This document shows positions 35,671 to 48,875 of a DNA stretch of 64,000 nucleotides, piece after piece. A program made the position numbers and the translations under genes. The notes under the pieces were generated by a model. It saw only the letters and a program-made list of their open reading frames with translations, ran no database searches and was not told where the DNA came from. How positions within the stretch are numbered: the first letter of the stretch is position 1; every line of letters starts with the position of its first letter. Location: the NCBI GenBank assembly GCA_025093555.1, contig JAIWNF010000020.1, forward strand, positions 310,001 through 374,000, in the 5' to 3' direction. The DNA is from Circinella umbellata (taxonomy: Eukaryota > Mucoromycota > Mucoromycetes > Mucorales > Lichtheimiaceae).

Positions 35671-38417
35671 ATGACAGAAATTAGTTCATTCGATCTGATC
35701 ATTCGACATCAGCCTGTACGATCTCGTATGTGCGGTGTGGGTGAACGAGGTAAACATTTATTATCTCTCTCTCTTCTCTTCGCTCCCGTTCAACAATAGC
35801 AACAAGAAGAAAAGCCGTTACAGCAAATAAGAATATTCCTGCTTTCTCTTTTCTTATTTTACATTTATGTACGTTTTTTTGTTCTCGTCTTTACCTTGTA
35901 ATTTGATTACAATAGTTGATCGAAGACCTATCGATCCTCCTCCAATTGTACAGCTAAGATTAAATGGACAAGAAAGTGATGAAACGTGAGTAATTGATTT
36001 CTTCTTATGATTAATTTTAGTTATAGATATGTTTATAAATAAGAAATAACATTGATCATCTTATTTATTTTACTTAAAGTTTACAAAACATTTCTCCTTA
36101 CATCTTCCTCGTGGCTGTTCTTGTTTCCGCTCAGGATGATGGAGAAGATCTATCGCCACCAAGGATTGATTTTCACAGTAAATTAACTATTGGTCGAACC
36201 GTTTCGTCACTATACTTGTTACGTGATTTGGATGATACAGAAGGAGCCTTCTTTGTCTTTTCTGATATTTCGGTCCGTGTTGATGGTCATTATCGACTTC
36301 GAATGTGTCTTTTCGAGATAGTAGAGTAATAAATATTGTTATTATAACCACACGAAACATTTTTTTATAATCCATAGTAAATCATTCTTAATATGAAAGA
36401 AAACAGGTCGACTAACAGTAGAAGATGTTTTCTTTTGTTTATTTATTTATACATTTTAACATTATAGGTCTTGCGTTCATTATCGACGTGGAATACTAAC
36501 AAATCCCTTTACAGTTTATTCTGCAAAAAAGGTAAACGCAACCTCAACAATGAAATACATTACGCAATACTACAGCTTCAAAACAAAAAAAAGAACATAC
36601 ATTTTTTTCTCTCCCTTTCCTGGAAAGTAAAAAAAAAGAAGCTAATACACTAACTATATTTATCGCGATATTAATTATCTTATTTTATTTTGCAATATAT
36701 TCGTATGTCATCCGAATAATTTCTTTTTTTTTTATATTATTATTTCTATTATCGTTACCATTTTATTGTCTATTGTTGTCAATGATATATAAAAATAGTT
36801 TCCTGGAATGCATTTATCATGTGAACTAGCACGACATTTTGCTCAACAAGGTTTGAAAATTCGTATTCGTAAAGAGTCTCGTAAACGAGGTTCTGGCAGT
36901 AGACGACATTCTCGGGAGCAAGAAGATGACGATGATGACGGTAAGGCGGGAAATGTTCTTAATGTTGACGGGAGTACGAGCGGTATTTTGGGTTAGAAAA
37001 ACGAAAAGAAAGAAATATGGTGTTTTTAACTTTAATACAAAAAGATAGCAGCAGCGAAGATCGAGCTGAACCGGAAACGAGTGAGCAAGAAGAGTCATTA
37101 TGTCTATCTTCTCCACATCAAGGACATAATTATGCCTATGAATCACAAACATTTGATGAAAGTCGATTATTTCTGTGCAAATCCAGCTCTTATTCTTCTT
37201 TCTCTCAACAGCAGCAACAGCAACAACAATTACCGGTATCACACACAATAAGTAATGAAAGCAGCAATATAACAACATATAGATGTGTTTCTAACGGTAC
37301 ATTCTGTAAATACTTCACCTGTACAACAATTTTGCAATTTTAACTCTAACGTACTTTGTCCTGGTTTCATGTATATAGTCGAACCATCATCCAGTGGTAA
37401 AATATTACGATTAACGGTTAAGAGTGATGATACAGCAAGGCCATCGATCTCTGGTTCACAGGAAGAGAGACGACATAGTATTCCACAAGGTAAAAATAAA
37501 AGAGAGCGTTACCCATTGATGTATTCAATCAATTGCGTTTATAATTTAAGCGTTAATGCTAATGTTATGCTTCAGATTCTAGGAGTTCAAAGGTTGATTT
37601 GGCTAGCCTTTTACATCCAAAACCTTCGGACGATCTACCGATTACAAATAAAGATAAGTCTACGAGTCAGTCAACAGCAAGGACTACAACAGTCGTGCGA
37701 TCTCCAAAACCTTACTATTCTTCATTGAGTACGGAAAATAATGACATAATAATGCCACAGTATCGTTCAACTGGTACATACCCCACTACAACTCCTCCTG
37801 AAACCCATAACCATCCATTATATTCAACAACGGCATACTGGCGACTTCCACCTATTACACTCGAAAACAGGTCATTATCTCTATCATCCAATGATAGAGG
37901 AGAAAATGATGAGCTTAGACAAGATACTATTCATCGATATAACCGTCAATATCATATATATGAAGCTTCAAACATGTTTTCTTCTTCTATTAATGCCCGC
38001 TCATCAGCTTTGCAAAGAAGAGAATCAAATCCAAGTTCTGGATCATCTCATATTATAAACTGTCAACAGCAAAGATTATATTCTTCACAATTACAGCAAC
38101 AGCACTATCATCATTTTTCAACATCAAGAAGAAGCAGTTATACTCAGAGTGCAACTTATTCTTCCTCGTCGCCACTTGAGCTTCGTCCAGATCGTCCGGA
38201 ATTGGTTTTACAAACAAATCCAATGTCATTGAGCAATCGTCATCCCGGGGAAGATATAGTAATACTTCCATCTTTACGAGAACAATTAGGTGGGCTGGTT
38301 GTTCCTTCAAGTGAAGAGCAGCATCATCATTTTCAAGAAGAAGGCGAACAAGAAGATATCAACGACAGAATTTTTGAAATATCGGAAAAAAATGACCAAA
38401 AAAGGACATCTCGGTAG
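35671..38417 (+). CDS. Velvet-domain regulator (VosA/VelB-type)
   Basis: Eight exons in phase: 35671-35749, 35916-35985, 36080-36325, 36468-36531, 36799-36940, 37045-37296, 37379-37489 and 37576-38417, giving 601 residues. The velvet domain fills the N-terminal part: IRHQPVRSRMCGVGERVDRR, PIDPPPIVQL, SLYLLRDLDDTEGAFFVFSD, ISVRVDGHYRLRMCLFEI, FTVYSAKKFPGM and ELARHFAQQGLKIRIRKESR. Velvet proteins are fungal, NF-kappa-B-like DNA-binding regulators that couple development, spore survival and secondary metabolism, often as heterodimers in the nucleus. The domain has no long insertion, unlike VelB of Aspergillus. After it come an acidic Asp run, Gln and Ser/Tyr-rich disordered sequence and an acidic end. 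The subfamily is not certain. Confidence 0.93.
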
Positions 38418-38977
38418 CGCACACAACATTATTTATATATATCAATATATATGAATGCATATATACTCTGTATGTATATCTCGTTTTATACTATTAACTT
38501 TTTTTTTGGACTTCTCACTTCTTGCTTTCATATTCGCATTTACTCAAGAAACGACATATTATTACTACTACAATCTTTGCAACAACCAAGAGCAGGAAGA
38601 AAAAATAAGAAGGAAAAAGAAATCACCACATACGCGTGCGCACACACACAAACACACAAACAAAGTATTATTATATTGCATTTATTCATTAGAATTCAAA
38701 CAAAAATTTAAATTACATCACGCTAGTTGATAACATAGTGCAAATTCAAGGGCTAATGATTTACAGTGGTCAGATAACAATGTGGAATATATTTTATTAT
38801 TATACACTTCTTGTTTTTATGATTTAATCTGTTTGTTTATATGTATGTGATATTGTTGGCAAATTACTATTACTATTACGAAAATTTATGCTTAATGACA
38901 ATTATTATATTGATTATGATGTAACTTCTTTTTTATTTACAAAATAACTGTTTACTACGACTATTACTACTTTGTTT
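38418..38977. other. Convergent 3' flanks
   Basis: A 560-bp AT-rich spacer between the velvet gene and the small membrane-protein gene, with a short CA run near 38635-38660. Nothing else recognised. Confidence 0.45.
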
Positions 38978-39533
38978 CTATTGTTCTGACGATAATGATG
39001 ATGATTTGTTGTCCATAGAAGCTTGTTCTGCTGCTAAACGAGAACGTACACGTTTTTCTCGTTGATGCTGCTCTTCTTTCATTTTTACCCTTTCTTCAGA
39101 ATATTGTTGCTCCCGATGAGTATACTGGTCACTGTAAAATGATTGGTCGTCATCCGGGTTATGAGAAGCTGCAGGGGTGGGTCGATGAGTTCGTTTGTTA
39201 TATACTATAATAAATAAAATTGTAGATTGACGATTTGGAATGAATTAAACTGTTTTTTTTTTCTTGTTGCTTTTACAAATTGTACAAGTGAGGAAAGCGT
39301 CATTTAAAAAGCTACAACTTACTCCAAGCGCCTGTATAAATTACTCCTGCTGCTGCCATTGCGATACCTCCTCGTCGTGCCATAATCTTCATTTTATTCA
39401 TTTTCTCAGCATGTTCAGAAGATCCGGGAGGCCCGATTGCTGCAGGTTCTATGCGATCTAATAGAGTCTTAATTCCATAAACAGAGGCACCTCCGATCAA
39501 TGCCAATAGTAATGGAGGTAGACGTGGAATCAT
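38978..39533 (-). CDS. Small membrane protein of unknown function, possibly mitochondrial
   Basis: Two exons, 39533-39323 and 39204-38978, give 145 residues. The N-terminus is MIPRLPPLLLALIGGASVYG, a hydrophobic segment that could be a membrane anchor or targeting sequence. A second hydrophobic Ala/Gly-rich helix (GGIAMAAAGVIYTGAW) follows a basic MNKMKIMARR patch. The C-terminal half is charged, with a Glu/Gln/Arg-rich helix (EERVKMKEEQHQREKRVRSR) and a Ser-rich end. Two short helices with a charged tail resemble small inner-membrane assembly or contact-site proteins, but no family is recognised. The intron (GTAAGT...TATAG) keeps phase. Confidence 0.7.
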
Positions 39534-42500
39534 GTTGGGGTAAGTTTTTTTTGGAACACTCTGCTGGGTTTATTTATTCCGTTGACCTAAGAGCAAAACC
39601 GAGAAGTTCCTATTATGAGTCAAAAAAAAAAAGCTTTTTGAAAACATCCTTGAGCGCTCGATTAGATGCTGTTGGCATATGATAACTTAATTGCCCAGTA
39701 GTCGAACTACATAAAATAGGAAAGTACAACATGGTAATGTCGTTTAGAATCATAGAGCTACTACCAGGTATCTACTACTATCTTATTAATCGGTGTATTT
39801 ATTGAAGTAAATGTGTTTATAATGCATAAAGCTCATGTTTTAATTTGTAACTATGTTCCATTCTTAACCTCTTCAGATTTGATTACTGGCTGGATCTAAA
39901 AAAAAATCCTTGACGCGTATCACGACTGCCGGTTTTCCTGCTGGTTCCCGCTGTTTTACTTTTATTTTGTTGTTCTTTCCGATAACGCCCAATGAATCTT
40001 GCCTTTTTCCCAAACAATGCTGAAATTAAGCCTAATCATGCAGCACTAATGAAAGAAAGAAAGTATGTAGTGCCTTAGAATAGCATCGAATGATAGTTTT
40101 TTTGGAAGATTTTGAGTATCAAAGGGATCTTCAATGGCACCATATTGATTTGCAATAGGCTATATATCTTCACATTTTACAATGATACTTCATCAAAGTG
40201 TCGTAGGGAAAAATGTACAGCAGAAGATAGCCAAATGGCTAAACAAAATTTTCTTCGCAGAAAAAAACTACCCCTACCAATGATGAGCAAGCATCATAAA
40301 GAATCGAGCTATTATTTTTTTTTTAAAAAAAAGCAATACCAGTTTCAGGATTATTGATGGATAATAAGGTGGGAGGGCCTATTGGTGCACATTCATTATA
40401 ATCCGCAATTTTTCCTAAATTTTTTGAATCCCTACTACTTTTCCATATTATTATGAAGCATGAAGAACATCCACTACTATTATTTTTAGGATCTTTAAGG
40501 GCAAAAGTAGTGGACTACTTCTTCTTTTTTATCTTTCAAAAAAAGTTTTAGGACTTCAAAGTTGGGCACATTTGGCTGGAAGAGTATAAATTTGGAACAT
40601 CCAAAACATTATATAATTAGTAGAAATTATGTTTACGTAGCGGACGGGAATATATGTGGGAAATAAAAAATAAATACATATAAAGAATAAGATCTCAATA
40701 TAATACAAATCTTGTAAATAAAGATGTAAACATACTACACTTTGTGTCTTCTTAATGTATATACGTACCATCACACAGAAAATTATTTTACCTACTTATT
40801 CCATATTCAGCGAAACGAATATCATTGGATAGACAATATTTACATTATTATTCGGCTTAATTTTCTTTTATTACTGTCAATATGATGTACACTTTGTTGA
40901 AAGTATCGTAGGCATAGAAAATTTTGATTATGTATCTGCACAGGTGCGGTTTTGCTATACAACATGAAAAGAAAAAGAAGCATTTATACTTTTAGTCAAT
41001 TGTATTGAATAATAAATATACATGATTATAGTATAATATAGTGTTCATGTGATACTGATTCAGAAAAAAGTCAAAGTCTTGAATAGAATACGTAATTAAA
41101 TTATGCATCAATTTACTACTATACACAGGAAAATCAATACCAGCAGAAAGAAATATATAAATTATCAATTATCATATAGTACTAAGCTATTTTGTTTTTG
41201 TCAGTGGATAAACCGTGACGTGCTAAATAACTATTACATATTATAATATGAAATACAAGAATAAGGAGGAAGGAGTTGACTTTTTTGTAATCACTACGTA
41301 AATAGCATAAAAGTACAAATACTCGCGATGTAAACTGAATATCAAATAGGCGATAGATTTATCAGCAGTTTCAAAATCTAGTAATTTTAAGATGTTCATA
41401 AACATATAGTTAATTATTGAATAATGAATGGGGGCTGTGGATACTTGATGGTCAAAAGAAAATTATGGCACTATATATATTTTGCCCTTGATTTATTTAT
41501 CGCGAAGGGGAGGATGCTAACGATAAGAAATAAAGTGTAAAAATGTACGTATAACATCTTCTATTAATGATTTAAAGTTCTTTTTTTAATAATAATTACT
41601 ACTGATACTATTTTATATTAAAAAAACAAACCAATGAATATGTAGAAAAAAGCTATCACGTACCATTTTGGCGCTCATAATAAAGACCACGTGAGACTCT
41701 TTCGTAATCGATATATTACTCTGCGAAATCATTTCTTTTTACATAATATATTTACTTCTTTCCGTCTCCCTGCTTCGATAATTGTATGAATCGAGATGAT
41801 GTTCCTGCTAATGATAATAACGCGATGCTGACTCCCTTGAATAATTGCACTAACCTTGCATCTAAATATATTTGAAGTGCTCTCCTAGCACTAATTATAT
41901 GCCGGGGATTATTATATCATAGCGTACCAATTGTGGGATCGCTCCTTGAAAGACATTACATCAAACCCGCGCGTTATCAATACGAGCTTACAAAAGTGTT
42001 TATGTTGAACAAGTAAAACAGAAATGTATTTGATACGTAAATAAGCCAAGTTTAATATAAATAATAACGCTTATTGTATATGTAGCTCATGGCGCAATAC
42101 CCAATGGAATGATAACAACCATTGAAGCATGTTGAACAAAAAAACTACTTATATTTTTGCTTTTTTTTTAATATATATCACTGATACATATTTTCACTTA
42201 TATAAATTTATAAGTTTTCAATAATTATTTTACCGATCAAATTCCTTTAATCAGTTTCATTATTCCCTTGGCTGTTAAATGGTAAATATATTTTCGACTT
42301 GGTTGGCTCACGTGTCCACTTTTTTTTTGTGGATAGGCGAAGTTCCCGTTTTCTCTAATTAAAGCAGCGTTACCATGAATTATATTATTATATTTATTGA
42401 TCAGTCATTCTTCCTTGTGTGAGCTGTTGTCTTTACTAAAAAATTGCAAAGTTAGTTTTAAACAGCTATCCATGAAGTATCTGTGTAACACTGCTTCTGT

Positions 42501-43920
42501 GTTTATTTTTCATCTCGTTATTGTCTGTCTATCTTCAGTAGCATCCACATATACATATTATCACCTCAACATAATAACCATAGTTTGCGTAGCAAATCAA
42601 TGATCAATTAATAGTGTGTAGTTATATACAAAAAGGATATCTGGTTAAAATTATTTAATTAACAAATCCATCTAGAGATGTATTAATACCAGCATCACCC
42701 ACTTTTGTAATGGCAGTATGTGCTATATATAAAATTCCAACCAGCAATTCAAAACTCAGGGATATAATGATAGTAAGCTTTATATATGTATTTATAGGGG
42801 AAGAAAGGTTGTGCAGCGAAAAAAAAGACTTTACCTTCATCATATCGTTAGAAATTGTCAATATTACATGCCGACGAAGAAAACAAAGAAGGTTAAATAG
42901 CGTTATGCATAAACTACTCACAAGACCTGTGACTCAATGGAATCACAAGACAGGAGAGGGAGAAAGGAGCGAGAGAGCACCTATGGCATACTTTTCGTCG
43001 GTATAATATCAAATAAAAAGCTGAAAGGATACCTGAAGAAGGAGGTTATATTATTATCCAAGAAAGAACGTATATCTCTCATGATCATGATTCCCCCTTT
43101 TTGTTCTTAATAAGTACAGTAAAACATAAACAATGAACAAAAAAAAGGTTTCTGATGTTATATCACTATTTATTATGACAATAACTAAAAACAAACAGAA
43201 TGCAAATACTGCAGTCCAAGCTCTCCGCTTATTTTTTTTATGAACCCTTCCCCTTTATTTTTTTTCATCTCCTCTTTTTTTTTAACGGCGGTTTTTTTTT
43301 GCCCCTTATTTTTTTTGCCTTATTTTTTAGTCACCATCCAATATCACTACAAACACTTTACTTGCCCTCTCTTTTTCTTTTTTTTTTTAATTTGACAGGC
43401 CCAAGTTTACCTTCAAGCTCCAAATTACATTGAAGCCCGAAACCAGCGTAAACAACACTTTTGTATACAAACATAGAGATTATACTCTGATTCCGCAACT
43501 ACACTTTTAGGACGCACGGGTCCAACCCTATTATAAAAACAGGACGCGTCTTTTTTTTGCTCTTTCTTCTGTAATCAAATCTCTTATTGCTGCCGTATAT
43601 GTAAATAAGCTCCCTTATATTCTCTTTTCCTTTTTTTTTGAAACATTACCTTTTCAAAATAAGAATACTAGTAATACCTTTTACTACTACCTACAAGTGA
43701 AGAAACACACTTTTTCTTTTACTTTTCGCGGTGGTAGCGAGTTAACCTGCCATATTCTCCCAATTCATAATTCATTCTTGATTCTACTTTTTAATTCTCT
43801 TTTTTTTTTTTCAATATCTTCAGTCTCTTTTCTTTTCTATTATTTTAATTATAAAAAAGTCCTTCTTCTTTATACCTGTGATCAACCCATTCATAATTCT
43901 TGAATATTTTTGTTTTAACG
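39534..43920. other. Longest gene-free stretch (4.4 kb)
   Basis: AT-rich DNA upstream of both the small membrane-protein gene and the zinc-finger gene. Open frames at 40112, 42397, 42655 and 43200 are short or low complexity. A minus-strand two-part frame at 42921-42655 could be spliced (GTAAAG...AAAG) into a one-helix protein, but support is weak. Poly-T and CT tracts from 43220 to 43880 look like the promoter and leader of the zinc-finger gene. Confidence 0.4.
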
Positions 43921-46134
43921 ATGGGAAAACGAAAACAACAGCAACAATCACAACAACTTAATGATAATTTTATATCGTCACCAGGTCTAGCTACATTGAC
44001 AAATCAGTATACGACAACAGCACCAGCAGAAGAAATCATGGCAGCAATGCCTCCTTTAAATGTTCCCACAGCAACATCATCCACTTCACCTAATCCATTA
44101 TTTATGTTACCACGGCGACAACGACTAGGAAGTCGTGAAGCGGTAAATTATTTTTTATGCTTAACGTAGATCGGAGTGGAAGGTGGAGAATGAGCTATAT
44201 CGGCTTGATCCCGTTTCATCCGTAGTTTTTCAGGTGGTACTTAAAAATTATTAAATTATTTCTCTCATTGTCCTTTTTTTTTCAGATGAAGCCACTTTAT
44301 GATCGATTACTAGAACATTCATTTCCGGATAGTGTATCAGCGGTGGAATTTTGTCGCAGCGCATGTGCAGAGCACGGATTTACTGTAAAACAGGAAGCAA
44401 GTGCAAATAAGGTAGGTAACTATGATATAAATAAAAGAAAGTGAGAGAGAGAGAGAGAGTAAAAGGGATGGAGGGGGGGTAACTAAGTAATGGTATCTAT
44501 ATATTTATATATTCTTATTTTAACAATAGCATATTTATGTTTACTGTTCTCGAGAAGGATTGCCTGATTCAGTACGCAAACCTCGCTTCTCTCCACAACG
44601 TAAAAGACCTTCCAAGCGATGTGATTGTCGATGGCGTGTCGTATTATCCGAAACCGGACCTAATCGTTGGGAGTTTCGCCGCTCATTGAATCCAAATGCA
44701 GCAGAACATAATCATGAAATGATGTCGCCTGATGAAATGGTTCAGAATTGGCCTAATGAAGTCAATGAATTTATAATTGGACTAGCTCGTCAACGTATGC
44801 AAACCCATGAAATTCGTGATATGGTTAAGCAACAGTTTCCTTCAATTGCATGGAATGAACGAAGGTTTTATAATAGACTGACAGAAGAAAGAAAACGAAT
44901 AAGACAGCGTGATGTCATGGATCGAAGTCAACGGTTATTGACTGTTTCAGCAAGAGTATGTTCTTTGGTTGCAGCTAATGAGCATTGGTCGACTTGTGTT
45001 GAATCTGAATTTATAAGGTTGCTAAATCATTATTGTAGCTTGGCACGAACAGATGGTAAAGGGTTGGTCAATTTTAATACAGAAGTAATGAAAGTGCTTG
45101 AAAATAATGACATAGGTGACGGTGATGCGACAGGTAGCATTAGTTCATCATCGTTGTCGGACGAAACAAGTCAAGCATGTGAAATGGAAGATACTAATGA
45201 TGATAGTAATCAAGAACAAATACAACCTAAACTAAAAAGACAAAAGTCACTTCCATCTATATTGTCAACCTCTTCACCTCAACAACAAAAGCAGGTGATA
45301 CTACAACAGATACTTCAATCCCAGCAGCAAGTACCTGATAATGTATTACCAAAAGAAGCACAGATAGTGCACGTCCCCGAATATACGCTATTTGTGCGTC
45401 TGCAGTCTCAACGTGGATCTTCAGGAGTATCATCTTCAATACAAAGGTCCGGTCGACTTAATAATGCTTCAGCATTGACTACTGAACAACTGGACGTTAA
45501 CTCTTTATCAACCACGTTTCCACTTGCATCCCCAGAAGGATCATCATCCTCCTCTTCAACGTCAACAACATTGCTTCAGCACCATCAATATGCATTCCAG
45601 CAGCAACGCTCCCCTACTTCTCCACAACAATCTCAATCTATATCGGATGTCATACCATCCTATCAACTACAACATATTCCATATAATAATGATGGTACAT
45701 TTGCAACAACAGCAACAGTAATGCAACAAAATAATTCAATAAGTAATAATGACTCAACATTCACAGCAGCAGCATACACAACATCCCTTTCAGGTAATCC
45801 AGTATTCTCTTCACCTTCATCAGAGTTATCATTTGCATTAGAGAATTCTGCCCCATCTTCTTGGGAACATCATCACAATCAACATCAACATTCACAACAA
45901 CAAACACAGCAAATAACACATTTATCAAATCAATTTGATCCTATGGCAATAAATTCTAAACAGCAAGCTGCGTTATTTGGTTATATACCATCGGATGATC
46001 ACCATCACCATTACCAACAAGTACAAGTACAACAAAGTTCGATGGGATCAAGTAATTCTTTGCCACTTCAAGTAGATAATAGTTCTGATACTTTGAATAG
46101 CCCGTCAGATGTAAACCAGGAACATTGGGGTTAA
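43921..46134 (+). CDS. FAR1/WRKY-GCM1-type zinc-finger protein (putative transcription factor)
   Basis: Three exons, 43921-44142, 44286-44411 and 44530-46134, give 650 residues. After a Gln/Ser/Pro-rich start, residues about 75-185 form a FAR1-like DNA-binding module: SVSAVEFCRSACAEHGFTV, HIYVYCSREG, KRCDCRWRVVLSE, WEFRRSLNPNAAEHNHEM. The ordered Cys pairs and the final HNH are the zinc ligands of the WRKY-GCM1 superfamily used by FAR1 proteins, Mutator-type transposases and fungal Aft-like factors. A helical block follows (IGLARQRMQTHEIRDMVKQQ). The rest is Gln, Ser and His-rich, like an activation region. There is no transposase catalytic domain, so this is probably a domesticated factor; target genes are unknown. 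Confidence 0.83.
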
Positions 46135-47030
46135 ATGATAAAAGTGCATGGTTATTCATATTTATTTATTTCTTGTTTTTTATTCTACATATAGCCCACA
46201 TAACAAAGTTTTTACCACTTTATTATTTTATTCCATTCTTATATTGTCTTTATCTTATTATTACCTTATTCTTTTATAGTTATATTACAGTATTTTTTTT
46301 TATTATACGTACTACTCTTTTTTTTATTATATTACTCTTTATTATTATTATTATTATTATTATTATACGTAAATAATATATATATCATATTTTCATAGTA
46401 GTTTTTCTCTTTTTTATACCGCCTCCCTCATTCCATTCCCCTGTCTTCTTTCCGCTTCTTCCCCGCGCCTAACAAGCCCCTGCTTACTCAATAATTATAT
46501 TTATTTTATTTTGTAAAATTTATCTTGTACGAACTAAGTATTGTCGCTGCCATGCAATTTGTTTAACGTAACAAAGTACAGAATGGTGAATAGAGGTGAA
46601 GAAAAAATGTCAAATTTTCTGTTTTTTATAATTTTAAATTTATTATTTTGATCGTTTTGATTGTTTATTATATCGTCAATAAACTATAAAAAAAAATGGA
46701 CCATTAATGTACTTTAATAAAAGCAATATATATATAGATGAAAAAAAAAAGAAAAGGGAAAAGGATAATGAAAATGTTGTATTTAAAAGTGTGTACGTTA
46801 AAGAGAGAAAAAAGCTCAAAAGTGAAAAGCAAGAGGAAAGAATGATTATAAAAAAAAAGAGAGAGAGAAGGTAATAAATGCAGGGTATATCACTTTTTTT
46901 TGTTCATGTTGTTTGTTGGGTAAGAAAGAAATATGGAAGCATTGTGATATGATATGATGTGTGTGATGTGATGTGATTATGTGTTTGTATATATATGTAT
47001 TATAATGAGGGCTTTTTGTTGCTATTCTGA
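46135..47030. other. Convergent 3' flanks, AT microsatellites
   Basis: An 896-bp spacer between the zinc-finger and F-box genes, with ATT/TTA repeats near 46325-46365 and GTGATATGAT-type repeats near 46948-46975. No gene seen. Confidence 0.45.
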
Positions 47031-48875
47031 TTATGATGCCAATGGTAAATGGGCTAAAGATACTAAATCAGATAATGGTGGATACAATGAAGAAGTTGTT
47101 CGCATGGTAGTTGCTGTAGCTGTTGCTACCGTCATTGATGATGATGATGTCGAGGATTGTTGATCACAGCGTTCAATCTCTGTTTGAACCCACCGGCATA
47201 ATTCACTTGCAACCAATCCTCTTTTTATTGTTAACCACCCTTCCAAAAGATCCACCAACAATGCACGTTTTATAGGACGTAAATAGCTGTCAGATAAAAG
47301 TTCACATGCTCGTTGTACTGCACATTCAACATGGTTTTCACTTAAAATTTTGCCAATAAATGCTGCGCCCATCAAATCAAAGCATGCTGATATACTATGT
47401 AATGTATCCAATAATTTACTGGAAATTTGGGGTGGTATTGAGGGTGATGATGTCTGCTTATGTCGGTTGTTATTATTAATATGTTGAGAATAATTGTTAT
47501 GATCACTATTAAGATTATTGTTGTTAAAGGTTGTTGTAGCTGTATTATGATTATGGTTATTATTACTTAATGCTGTTGTTGAAATTGACCTTGACGGTGG
47601 GAGCGATGATGATGAATTACATATAGCTGAAGATTGACAAGCTGGGCCAAATACCATGGAATACAAAATCTCTCCTTCATGTTGTGTCATTGATTTGTTA
47701 ACTTTGGAGAGAGACATAAGTTTATACCCCGTATACTCCAAAAATGCTTTGATATTATCTGCCAAAGTGAATGTAATTTCACGACAACAAGATGGAAAGG
47801 CCACATCCAAACGAGTTAATAAACGTACCATCATGGCAGCCAAAGCGCGATTTTTTGAACTCGCGTGTGTACACGCAAGTCGTATAGGAGGACGAGAAAC
47901 GGCAGTGACGAAAACAGCATGATGAAAAATAACATCAACAGCAGATCGAATTCGATTACGAATATCAATATCTTCAATCAAGACATATTTATGTTTGTAT
48001 GATGAAATACCCAAAACAATACGTTTGTGTAACTTTTCTTCACGTCGCATTAAATGGTAAAATAATTTGTTAGTGTTGTCTCGTTGATGTTGCTGATATT
48101 CTTGTCGTCTTTGCTGTTGTTCTTGCTGTTGTTGATCTATAATGACTTCTTCCACTTCTTCGTTATACTCTTCATCATATTCTCTGTCTTCTTCTTGATT
48201 GTCAATATTATTATTATGATTGCTATTAACATGATTATCACTATGACTACCACTGCTAGTTGAATTATCATTGGTATTACTACTACTTCTACTACCACTT
48301 AAAAGTAACAAACGTTGTGGATGGATATCATCTTCTTCTAAATTCTCTTCTTCATAATCATCATCGTCGTCATCATCATAATAATAATAATAAGGAGATA
48401 AAGATCGCGTTGACCCAGATCTTCGTTGATCCAATAATCCAACGGCAGCAGCGGCAGCAGTTGTAGTTGAAGCAGCAGGGTCGGGCATTCCCGATGATGC
48501 GGAGACAAAAGAAGTTGCTGCAGCTGGGTTCGTATGACCAGCGGACAAATAACTTGTTTGATATGCAAAAGGCGTTACTCTGGTCTGGGTGGAAAGCTGA
48601 CAGGATAAAGCTTCCAGGGCAACCAACGCAGCTCGACATTGTATCTTCATTGTTGATTCTGGTAATAATTCTATTTTCCAGCGACGATATATTGTATGCA
48701 AAGCAAAGATTCGAAACGTTCTAGAAACTTGTAATAATCGCCATAAATCGTCCAAGTTTAAGAATTGTTTAAGTATGTATAAAAGTATCTCATTAGGCAA
48801 CGCCGTTAGTGCTGTTGTTGTACTTTGTTCTGAATGCTGTTGTATTGACAAATAAGAAGACGACTGAATTTTCAT
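47031..48875 (-). CDS. F-box protein with acidic and Asn-rich low-complexity regions
   Basis: An intronless frame of 614 residues. The F-box lies at about residues 22-66: LTALPNEILLYILKQFLNLD, DLWRLLQVSRTFRIFALHTI. Such proteins bind Skp1 and present substrates to SCF ubiquitin ligases. The region from about 130 to 270 is low complexity (Ala run, Tyr-Asp run, Ser/Asn, Glu-rich, Gln). After it comes a folded-looking domain (HKRIVLGISSYKHKYVLIED and IRLACTHASSKNRALAAMMV), another Asn/His/Thr tract, then LDTLHSISACFDLMGAAFIG and a final helical block. The substrate-binding part shows no WD40, leucine-rich or kelch repeats, so the substrate is unknown. Similar F-box proteins are common in Mucoromycota. 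Confidence 0.85.
   Translation of the reverse strand: MKIQSSSYLSIQQHSEQSTTTALTALPNEILLYILKQFLNLDDLWRLLQVSRTFRIFALHTIYRRWKIELLPESTMKIQCRAALVALEALSCQLSTQTRVTPFAYQTSYLSAGHTNPAAATSFVSASSGMPDPAASTTTAAAAAVGLLDQRRSGSTRSLSPYYYYYDDDDDDDYEEENLEEDDIHPQRLLLLSGSRSSSNTNDNSTSSGSHSDNHVNSNHNNNIDNQEEDREYDEEYNEEVEEVIIDQQQQEQQQRRQEYQQHQRDNTNKLFYHLMRREEKLHKRIVLGISSYKHKYVLIEDIDIRNRIRSAVDVIFHHAVFVTAVSRPPIRLACTHASSKNRALAAMMVRLLTRLDVAFPSCCREITFTLADNIKAFLEYTGYKLMSLSKVNKSMTQHEGEILYSMVFGPACQSSAICNSSSSLPPSRSISTTALSNNNHNHNTATTTFNNNNLNSDHNNYSQHINNNNRHKQTSSPSIPPQISSKLLDTLHSISACFDLMGAAFIGKILSENHVECAVQRACELLSDSYLRPIKRALLVDLLEGWLTIKRGLVASELCRWVQTEIERCDQQSSTSSSSMTVATATATTMRTTSSLYPPLSDLVSLAHLPLAS

Noticed and set aside
42655..42921. 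Possible two-exon one-helix protein on the minus strand
   Set aside because: The splice signals fit, but the frame is short, hydrophobic and in AT-rich DNA with no recognisable motif. Not enough support.
43200..43433. Phe-rich open frame
   Set aside because: Produced by poly-T and CT tracts in the promoter of the zinc-finger gene.
46325..46376. ATT repeats considered as a CRISPR or satellite array
   Set aside because: Simple trinucleotide microsatellite with no repeat-spacer structure.
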